From positions 40,501 to 104,500 of the forward strand of contig JBMOOM010000043.1 in NCBI GenBank assembly GCA_049323275.1: a DNA stretch of 64,000 bases. Reading direction: 5' to 3'. A program made the position numbers and the translations under genes. This DNA is from Taklimakanibacter sp049323275. GTDB taxonomy: Bacteria; Pseudomonadota; Alphaproteobacteria; Rhizobiales; Aestuariivirgaceae. This document shows, one piece after another, positions 35,134 through 42,558 of the stretch. Positions within the stretch are counted from its first letter, which is position 1; each line of letters begins with the position of its first letter. Under the pieces are notes generated by a model. It was not told the origin of the DNA. It saw only the letters and a program-made list of their open reading frames with translations, and ran no database searches.

Positions 35134-37599
35134 GTGTATTGTCCCATCGACGACCGCCCCGCGTCTCGTCCATCTCATCTTGCGCGGCTTCTGCGCCGCT
35201 CGCTGTGGGTCGCGGCCCTCATCGCGGCCATGCTCGTCCCGGCCAAGGCGCAGTCGAGCCTGAGCGAGGGCTATGCGCGTGAAATAGCACCGCTTTCCGA
35301 CACGGCGCGCGCCGGCAGCGAGGTCTGGTTCAACGCCACCGCCTTCAACGACCGGTTTTTCACTTATGGTTTCCAGCAGCGCGTCGGCGGCCTCATCGAC
35401 TGGTACGGCATTCTGGCCGCCGAGAAGAAGAAAGACATCTTCCAGGCCTGGGGCGGCATTCCCGATCCCGATTGCTGCGTGCCGGGCGAGCCCAACTGCC
35501 CGGCCAGGAGCCTCGCCGAGACCTATGGCTTCCAGTGGTGTCCAGGCGACGACGTCCTGCTGCAATTCATCGGCAAATATGGTTATCGCGATCCGGCCTG
35601 CGACCTGAAGGACGCTCCCGTCAGAGCCCCCGACCAGCGCCAGAGCGCCTGCGATCTGCAATTCGGCACGTCGACCGGCATTCTGGGCCTGCGCAAATTC
35701 CCCAATCCGCGCTTCGACCGCAGCGCCTGGCTCAAGCTCAATGGTGGCAAGCCCGAATCCTGGGAAGGCTACCGCGGCGCGCTCGACGTCTATCCGGGCG
35801 ATGCCCAGAACCGCGCCAGCCGGCTGTTCGACGGCTCGGTCGAGCCGCCCTACCGTATCGGCATGGCCTGCGGTGCTTGCCATATAGGCTACAAGCCCGA
35901 CAAGCCGCCGGCCGACCCCAATCATCCGGCCTGGGAGAATATCGACGGGCTGGTCGGCAACCAGTATAGCCGCGTGTCGAACATCCTGGGCTCGGGCTTC
36001 GGCAAGCATGCACTCGAATGGCAGCTCATCGCGCGCGCCCGGCCCGGCATCGTCGACACCTCGGCGCTGCCGATGGACTATGTCTCCAATCCCGGCACCA
36101 TGAATGCGATCATCAATTTCCAGCGCCGTCCGCTGCATGAGCACGAGATTCTGAAATGGCGGCGCGCCGAAGCCTGTCCGGCAGGCGCATCCGCCGAGGT
36201 CTGCTGGTGCGAGCCCGGCAAGCCCGGCAAATGCTGGGAGCGCTCGACGAAGAAGGAGCTGGTGCCCAACATCCTCAAGGGGGGCGAGGATTCGATCGGC
36301 ATCAAGGAAGCGATCCAGCGGGTCTATTTCAATATCGGCTCGTGCTCGGAGCAATGCTGGCTGAACCACATCCCCGATCTGCGCGCCGCCGATCCCAAGC
36401 AGCGCAATTACGGCCAGACGCCGTTCGATATCGGCCAATGCCGGCGCGACTGCGCCAGCTTCCGCGCCATCGAGGACCGCCTCGACGATATCGAGGCCTT
36501 CTTCTTCACCGCCCGCCCGACCGATCTGTGGAAGGCGCGCGGCCTCGCCTCGCCGGAGGCGCTCGAAGCGGAGCTCGATCGGCAGTTCTTCCCCGGCGCG
36601 GTCAAGCGCGGCCGCGACATCTATGCGCGGCAATGCGCCAGTTGCCATTCGAGCGCCAAGCCGCCCTTCGACACCACCGACTTCCGCGCCACCGTGCCGG
36701 GCGATCCGACCCTGCGCGCCGACTGGCTGGGCAATGACGAGCTGGAGCCGGCGAGCGAGATCGGCACCTATGCCGGCCGTTCATTGCATTCCAATCACAT
36801 GCAGACGCGCGTCTGGGAGCAATATGCGGCTCTCGACATCCACGAAAGGCCGCGCGATCCGGCGCGGCCCGAGGTCATGGCCGGCGCCGGCCGCGGCTAT
36901 TATCGCAACATCTCGCTGCTCTCCGCCTGGGCACATGCGCCTTTCATGCACAACAACGCCATCGGGCCCGAGATCTGCGGCAAGCCCGCCGACAAGCAGT
37001 TCGACTTCTACGACTCGCCCTATGTCGACGCGCAGGGCAAGCCCATCGCCTCGCCGCCCGCCTGCCTCGCCTATGACACCAGCGTCGAGGGACGCTACCA
37101 GCTCTATGTCGCCTCGATGCGCGACCTGCTCAATCCCGGCAAGCGCATCGACAAAATGCATCTTCTCGATGACGACATCATCGTCGACATCGCGCCCAAG
37201 CTGCAGAACCAGGAATTGAACAAGCTGCTGGGACTCGAGATCAGCGTGCGGATCCCGAAAGGCTATCCCGCGCTCGTTATCAACAGCCTGCGCTTCAAGG
37301 ACCTGATCCAGGACACGGTGCTGCGCCGCACCGACCCCCGCAAGCTCGATGAAAAATATGCGGGCCTTCTCGACGGGAAACAGCTCGCCGACCTCAAGGA
37401 CGGGCTACAGCGCCTGATCCTCGACGCCATCCTGAAAGACCGGCCCATCGTGCTCGAGCTCGCCGCCGACCGCGACCGTTTCGTGCAGCGCTTCTATTCC
37501 AACAATCTGGGGCGCGTCGAGAACAGCGGCCATCGCTTCGGCGAGACGCTCTCCGACCAGGACAAGGGCGCCCTCATCGCTTTCGTGGCCACGCTATGA
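35134..37599 (+). CDS. Large Cys-rich di-heme c-type cytochrome, RoxA-like
   Basis: An 821-residue exported protein. Signal peptide (about 20-40, cleavage near AKA-QS). Two heme-c motifs, CGACH (246-250) and CASCH (501-505), with about 18 further cysteines, many paired, between residues 110 and 480, which suggests disulfides. The C-terminal region (SLLSAWAHAPFMHNNAIGP) resembles the conserved APYLHNGS segment of RoxA-type di-heme oxygenases and MauG/CCP-like proteins. Start GTG 35134 has GGAG upstream. First gene of the array, overlapping the next by ATGA. The reaction is unknown; oxidation of a lipid or hydrocarbon is a guess by family analogy. Confidence 0.72.
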   Translation: MYCPIDDRPASRPSHLARLLRRSLWVAALIAAMLVPAKAQSSLSEGYAREIAPLSDTARAGSEVWFNATAFNDRFFTYGFQQRVGGLIDWYGILAAEKKKDIFQAWGGIPDPDCCVPGEPNCPARSLAETYGFQWCPGDDVLLQFIGKYGYRDPACDLKDAPVRAPDQRQSACDLQFGTSTGILGLRKFPNPRFDRSAWLKLNGGKPESWEGYRGALDVYPGDAQNRASRLFDGSVEPPYRIGMACGACHIGYKPDKPPADPNHPAWENIDGLVGNQYSRVSNILGSGFGKHALEWQLIARARPGIVDTSALPMDYVSNPGTMNAIINFQRRPLHEHEILKWRRAEACPAGASAEVCWCEPGKPGKCWERSTKKELVPNILKGGEDSIGIKEAIQRVYFNIGSCSEQCWLNHIPDLRAADPKQRNYGQTPFDIGQCRRDCASFRAIEDRLDDIEAFFFTARPTDLWKARGLASPEALEAELDRQFFPGAVKRGRDIYARQCASCHSSAKPPFDTTDFRATVPGDPTLRADWLGNDELEPASEIGTYAGRSLHSNHMQTRVWEQYAALDIHERPRDPARPEVMAGAGRGYYRNISLLSAWAHAPFMHNNAIGPEICGKPADKQFDFYDSPYVDAQGKPIASPPACLAYDTSVEGRYQLYVASMRDLLNPGKRIDKMHLLDDDIIVDIAPKLQNQELNKLLGLEISVRIPKGYPALVINSLRFKDLIQDTVLRRTDPRKLDEKYAGLLDGKQLADLKDGLQRLILDAILKDRPIVLELAADRDRFVQRFYSNNLGRVENSGHRFGETLSDQDKGALIAFVATL

Positions 37600-38546
37600 C
37601 GAAACAGAACCTCATGCGCCTCTGTGCGGTCATCGCCGTGGCGCTGTTCGGGACCGGCATCTTCTTCTGCGCGACCCGGGACCGGACGCCGGCGCGTCCC
37701 GCTATTCCTTTCGCGGCGCTCACCGACGGCGCGCTCAAGGATCCCGACAATCCGCTGAAGATCTTCCATGTCGACTTCGCCAGGCTCGAGCACGACATGC
37801 CGCTGAGCCGCGCCGACCGCGCCAAGCTCACGCCCGAGAATCTGACGGTGCTCAGCCAGGAAGAGATCGACCAGATCTATGCCCGCCTCACCGCCGGCCC
37901 GGTTCCGCAGGGCTTCATGCGCGGCGATCTCTTTTTCGAGAACGGCGTCGACGGCCTCAGGTCGAGGCTCGCGGAGATCCTGGGCGGCGGCCTCGGCACC
38001 GTCGCCGATGCAAAGATCGAAACGCTGGAAAAGCTCGGCCGGTCGATGTGGAAGGGCAAATATTTCTACCGCGACGAGCGCGTGCTGCGCAATGTGATCG
38101 AAGACTTCGAGCCGCTGGAGACCTTGATCGAAGCGCCGGACAAACTCCAGACCATCGAGATTCCCCGCCAGGGCCTCCTGTCCTATGTGAGCCCGAACAG
38201 CACAGCGTGGCTTCTCTTCCCCGCCAAGCTCTATTGCGGCCAAAGCCTCGTCGACGGCAGGCGTGAATCGATCATCATCGATTACGCCTATACCCATGAC
38301 ATACCGGGCTACATGGAAAGGCCCGATGCGCTGGCCGGTCGCGGCGGCCTCGCCATCCGCGACGAGATCCGCATGGTGCGGCCCGGCTTCTATCTCGGCC
38401 GCGCCTATGCCAACCGCATTTTTCTTCTGAACTTCACCATCTATGACGCGGAGACCGCCGAAAATGGCCTTCAGGCCTTTCTGGACGGCAAGCCCGTTGC
38501 CGAAGATTGCTGGGCGGGCGAACAGGGCATGGCGGCGGCGCCCTAG
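37596..38546 (+). CDS. Uncharacterised membrane-anchored protein in cytochrome array
   Basis: A 316-residue protein with one N-terminal membrane segment or signal (LMRLCAVIAVALFGTGIFFC), no CxxCH and no motif I recognise. Conserved-looking stretches include PQGFMRGDLFFENG, RQGLLSYVSPNSTAWLLFPA and EIRMVRPGFYLGRAYANRIF. It overlaps the preceding cytochrome by 4 bp (ATGA) and the next gene by about 50 bp, so it is surely part of the same unit. It may be a substrate-binding or lipid-handling partner of the cytochromes; this is inference from context only. Confidence 0.7.
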   Translation: MTKQNLMRLCAVIAVALFGTGIFFCATRDRTPARPAIPFAALTDGALKDPDNPLKIFHVDFARLEHDMPLSRADRAKLTPENLTVLSQEEIDQIYARLTAGPVPQGFMRGDLFFENGVDGLRSRLAEILGGGLGTVADAKIETLEKLGRSMWKGKYFYRDERVLRNVIEDFEPLETLIEAPDKLQTIEIPRQGLLSYVSPNSTAWLLFPAKLYCGQSLVDGRRESIIIDYAYTHDIPGYMERPDALAGRGGLAIRDEIRMVRPGFYLGRAYANRIFLLNFTIYDAETAENGLQAFLDGKPVAEDCWAGEQGMAAAP

Positions 38547-39429
38547 CGCGCGCGCATCAACCCTGCTGCTGTGTCTCGCGATAACGGCCGGCGCCGTCCG
38601 CGCCGAGACGGTATTCGATCGCCTCTACCCGGTGGGGCCAAACGGGCTCGCTCTGCCCTATCCCTTCGCGAAACTTGTCGAAGACGTGAGGCTGCGGACC
38701 GGGGCCGAGATCCAGCTGGGTTTCGTGCCGCTCGGCCGCTCGTTGCAGCGCTATGCCGCCGATCCCGATTATTTCGCCTCGCCGCGCATCCTGCTGGCGG
38801 TGATCGGCAATGGCACGACCGGCCCGACATTGCGCGACCGCCTGTTCATGGGTTATCAGCCGGCCGCCCGTGCGATCGAAATCATCGCCTTCGATGAAAC
38901 GGAAGGTCGCTTCCGCTTCACCCAGATCGACGATTACGGTCCGCGGGGCCGCCCCGTCGCGGCCGAGCTCAGCGAGGATGTCTGCGCCACCTGCCACCAG
39001 TCGCGCGCGCCGATCTTCTCCGCCCCGCCCTGGGACGAGACCAACGCCAATCCGCGCATTGTCACGGCCCTGCCCGCGGAGATCGAAGGCTTCTCTATCC
39101 ACCAGGATTTCGACGGCCTCGATCAATTCTCGCGCGCGGTGATGCGCGCCAACCGTCTCCTGGTCGCCAAGCAGCTCAAGAGCGTTGCGGGTCGAAGTGC
39201 GACGGATTTGACCAAAGCCTTCCCGCAGGGCCTTGCCGTCATCGATCCGAAGATCCCCAGCCGCGATCCCCTGGCCCTCATCGCTTCCGGCATGGCGCCC
39301 GACAAGACGCTCGAAACCTCCGGCGCCTTCGCGCCCGAGACTCCGCGTCCTCTACTGCAGCTATGGAAACCCGGCCTGACCGCCGCCGAAGACGCGGCCA
39401 GCCTGATCGAGGAGGCAGGACTGCCATGA
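38497..39429 (+). CDS. Exported mono-heme c-type cytochrome-like protein
   Basis: About 310 residues with a positively charged N-terminus and a signal peptide (STLLLCLAITAGAVRA). One heme motif CATCH (163-167 from the chosen start) in SEDVCATCHQSRAPIFSAPP. No second CxxCH. The start is uncertain: TTG 38497 or ATG 38464, both inside the preceding gene. Its stop overlaps the next start (ATGA at 39426-39429). Possibly an electron shuttle for the di-heme enzymes around it. Confidence 0.7.
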   Translation: MPKIAGRANRAWRRRPSARASTLLLCLAITAGAVRAETVFDRLYPVGPNGLALPYPFAKLVEDVRLRTGAEIQLGFVPLGRSLQRYAADPDYFASPRILLAVIGNGTTGPTLRDRLFMGYQPAARAIEIIAFDETEGRFRFTQIDDYGPRGRPVAAELSEDVCATCHQSRAPIFSAPPWDETNANPRIVTALPAEIEGFSIHQDFDGLDQFSRAVMRANRLLVAKQLKSVAGRSATDLTKAFPQGLAVIDPKIPSRDPLALIASGMAPDKTLETSGAFAPETPRPLLQLWKPGLTAAEDAASLIEEAGLP

Positions 39430-41000
39430 TCTTCGCCGACCGCCGATGGTGGTATGTCGTGGCGCTGATCGCCGTCGTGGCGGCGCTTTCCCTGGCCGAG
39501 CGTCTCAGCCGGGACGTGCCCGAGACCTTCGCCTCCGGCGAAATGCAGTTCAAATATGGCTCGACCGGCGGCGATAAGAATTTCGGAATTCCCTTTCCCG
39601 TCTGGGAAGTGCTGCCGATCCTTTTCGAGAAGAAGCTGCCCGCGAGCCGCCAGGAACAGGGCTGGGCCGCTTTCGGCTTCATCATGGAAGAGTTTCCGGA
39701 AGGGGCGGTGCAGCCGCGCCGCAAACGCCCGGTCGGCACCACCTTGCGCAACTATATGGGACTCGATCGCATCTTCCTGAATTGCGCCGCCTGCCATGCG
39801 GGCGTCGTGACCGGACCGGGGCCGGACCGCCGCCGCCTCGTCGTGACCGGCATGCCGTCCAATACCGTCGACCTCGAGGCCTTCCAGAATTTCCTGACCG
39901 CCATCGCCGATGATCCCGACTTCAACGCCAGCAAGATCCTGGAAGCCATCGACGACAACAATATCGAAATCGACTGGTTCAACCGCCTGGCGCTGCGCTT
40001 CATCGGTGTTCAGCAGATGAAGGACCTGATCAAGGGCATCAGCAAGCGCTTCGAATTCACCAGGGCCGAGCCCGCTTTCGGGCCTGGCCGCTTCGACACC
40101 TTCTCGCCCGCCAAGGCGCTGATGGCCTGGCCCTTCGAGAATATTCCCGCCCATGAGCGTATCGGCGTCGTCGATTTTCCTTCCGTCTGGCTGCAGGAAA
40201 AGAAGCGCCATATGTGGCTGCATTGGGACGGCAACAACAACAAGCTCGAGGAACGCAACCGCTCGGCTGCCTTCGGCACCGGCGCCAATTTTCCCAATCT
40301 CGACCGCGAGTCGGTGAAGCGGATCGAGACCTGGCTCCTGACGGCAAGACCACCCGATTTCGCCACGACACTCGGCAAGGAGATCGACCAGGCCAAGGCC
40401 GCGCATGGCAAGACGCTTTATTTGGGTCTTTGCGCCGATTGCCATGGCCTGTCCGGCACCGATTTCACCGGCGCGTCGGTGGGGCAAACGACGCCGATCG
40501 GCGACATCGGCACCGATCGCCACCGTTTCGACAACTACACCTATGACCTGATGCTCAATCAGAGCACGCTTTATGTGGGCAATGCCGAGGAACGCTTCCA
40601 GCATTTCCGCAAGAGCGACGGCTACGCCAACATGCCGCTCGACGGCCTATGGCTCAGGGCGCCCTATCTGCACAATGGCTCGGTGCCGACCTTGCGCGAT
40701 CTGCTGAGCAAGCCGAAGGACCGGCCGAAAATGTTCTATCGCGGCATTACCGAATATGACGCGCAGAATTTGGGCTTCGTTTCACGCCCGGGCGAGAGCA
40801 ACGGGAACAGGATGGATTCTCCGTTCTGCTACGCCACCGATCTGCAAGGTCTCGCTGATTGCGGCGCGGATGCGCCGGACAACCGCAATAGCTGCGACGC
40901 CACGACCTGCGCGGGCAACGGCAATGACGGCCACGACTACGGCACCGAGCTGTCCGATTCCGACAAGGACGCGCTCATCGAATATCTCAAGACGTTCTGA
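39426..41000 (+). CDS. Membrane-anchored di-heme c-type cytochrome, RoxA-like (1)
   Basis: About 524 residues: single N-terminal membrane anchor (WWYVVALIAVVAALSLA), heme motifs CAACH (120-124) and CADCH (336-340), and near the C-terminus the family block PLDGLWLRAPYLHNGSVPTL, with a late Cys cluster (CYATD, CGADAPDNRNSCDATTCAG). This arrangement matches RoxA/RoxB-type and related di-heme cytochromes. ATG 39426 overlaps the upstream stop. The next gene is a paralogue. Confidence 0.8.
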   Translation: MIFADRRWWYVVALIAVVAALSLAERLSRDVPETFASGEMQFKYGSTGGDKNFGIPFPVWEVLPILFEKKLPASRQEQGWAAFGFIMEEFPEGAVQPRRKRPVGTTLRNYMGLDRIFLNCAACHAGVVTGPGPDRRRLVVTGMPSNTVDLEAFQNFLTAIADDPDFNASKILEAIDDNNIEIDWFNRLALRFIGVQQMKDLIKGISKRFEFTRAEPAFGPGRFDTFSPAKALMAWPFENIPAHERIGVVDFPSVWLQEKKRHMWLHWDGNNNKLEERNRSAAFGTGANFPNLDRESVKRIETWLLTARPPDFATTLGKEIDQAKAAHGKTLYLGLCADCHGLSGTDFTGASVGQTTPIGDIGTDRHRFDNYTYDLMLNQSTLYVGNAEERFQHFRKSDGYANMPLDGLWLRAPYLHNGSVPTLRDLLSKPKDRPKMFYRGITEYDAQNLGFVSRPGESNGNRMDSPFCYATDLQGLADCGADAPDNRNSCDATTCAGNGNDGHDYGTELSDSDKDALIEYLKTF

Positions 41001-41009
41001 GGACGCGCC

Positions 41010-42542
41010 ATGCTCAAAAAGCGGACCAGCCGACGTATCAAGCGAGGACTCCGCGCCTTTCTGCTCGGACCCTGGATGCTCGTCATCGCCGCCGGTCTCT
41101 TCCTCTATTACGCCAATTACAAATTCTTCAAGACCGAGCCGCAGGATGTCTGCGCCGATGTCGAGGCCTCGCGCCATGCCGACTGTCTCGACAACATCGC
41201 CGACGAGCAGTTCAAGTATGGTTCGCTCAATGCCGAGAATGACCGCGGCATTCCCTATCCGATCTTCTATGTGATGCCGCGCATCTTCCCGCAGTGCCTG
41301 CCCGGCAACCGGCTCGGCGGCTACCGCGCTTTCGGCCTGCCTTGGGAAGAAGGCCGCGAATTGCCGGTGGGCTTCTCGAAGCGCCGCCTCGGCTTCGAGC
41401 GCATCACCCAGACCTGCGCCATCTGCCACACCGCCACCTACCGCATGGATATCGCCGACAAGCCGGTCATCGTGCCGACCGGACCATCTCACACCACGAC
41501 ATCGCAGGAATTCCTGCGCTTCCTGCGCTGCGCCGCCAATGACCGCAATTTCAGCTTCGCCGGCATGTGGGACGAGATCAAGCGCAACTTCGAAATGGGT
41601 CTCGACGACTGGGCGATCTATCATCTGCTGATCCCCATAGTGCGCAGCCGCATTCGCGACCAGGTGGAGGGCTTCGCCTGGATGGATCAGGTCGAATTCC
41701 GGGACGGCATGAAACGCCCCGATTGGGGGCCCGGCCGCGACGATCCGATGAATCTCACCAAGTTCTTCCTGCTCAATGCCGACCGCAACAAGGACAAGAC
41801 CACCGGCAATGCGGATTTCCCCGCGATCTGGGACCTCTCGGCGCGTGAAGGCAATTCGCTGAACTGGGGTGGCGAGACCCAGGATCCGCTGGCGGTGATC
41901 ATGGATTCGGCCCTGGGCCTCGGCGCGCCGCCCGGGCCCCATTTCGAGCGGCAGATGCGCGATCTGCGCGCCTATCTGCAGCGCAAGGCGCCACCCAAAT
42001 ATCCTTTGGCGCCGAAAGACTCGGATCCCTCGGTCATCGAGGGCGGCAAGCTCTATAAGACCTATTGCGCCGCCTGCCACGACACGAAAGGCGAGTATTA
42101 CGGCAAGGTCATTCCCATCGAGGACATCGGCACCGACCGCGAGCGTTTCGACACCTGGCAGCAGGAGGATGCCGATGGCGCCAACCGCGTGGCCGCCGAG
42201 ATGGGCGTCACCCGCAAGAACATGGTCAAGGACAAAGGCTACGTGGCCGGGCCGCTTTCGGGCGTCTGGCTCACCGCGCCTTACCTCCATAATGGCGCGG
42301 TGGCCAATCTCGACCAATTGCTGACCGCGCCGGAAGATCGCCTCGACACATTCTATCGCGGCTGCGATCTCTACGATCAACTCAATATGGGCTTCGTCTC
42401 GGACCGGATCGAACCGTCCTGCCCCAGCAACTATCTGTTCGACACGCGCTTGCCCGGCAACGGCAAGCTCGGCCACGCCTATGGCACCGATCTGACGGAC
42501 GAGCAGAAGATACAGCTGATCGAGTATCTGAAGACCTTGTGA
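41010..42542 (+). CDS. Membrane-anchored di-heme c-type cytochrome, RoxA-like (2)
   Basis: A 510-residue paralogue of the preceding gene product. N-terminal anchor (LLGPWMLVIAAGLFLYYAN), heme motifs CAICH (136-140) and CAACH (353-357), block SGVWLTAPYLHNGAVANLDQ and C-terminal TDLTDEQKIQLIEYLKTL, which matches the end of the preceding protein. Tandem duplication followed by divergence is the likely origin. The pair could form a heterodimer. Confidence 0.8.
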   Translation: MLKKRTSRRIKRGLRAFLLGPWMLVIAAGLFLYYANYKFFKTEPQDVCADVEASRHADCLDNIADEQFKYGSLNAENDRGIPYPIFYVMPRIFPQCLPGNRLGGYRAFGLPWEEGRELPVGFSKRRLGFERITQTCAICHTATYRMDIADKPVIVPTGPSHTTTSQEFLRFLRCAANDRNFSFAGMWDEIKRNFEMGLDDWAIYHLLIPIVRSRIRDQVEGFAWMDQVEFRDGMKRPDWGPGRDDPMNLTKFFLLNADRNKDKTTGNADFPAIWDLSAREGNSLNWGGETQDPLAVIMDSALGLGAPPGPHFERQMRDLRAYLQRKAPPKYPLAPKDSDPSVIEGGKLYKTYCAACHDTKGEYYGKVIPIEDIGTDRERFDTWQQEDADGANRVAAEMGVTRKNMVKDKGYVAGPLSGVWLTAPYLHNGAVANLDQLLTAPEDRLDTFYRGCDLYDQLNMGFVSDRIEPSCPSNYLFDTRLPGNGKLGHAYGTDLTDEQKIQLIEYLKTL

Positions 42543-42558
42543 GCGAAGGGAGGCCGAA

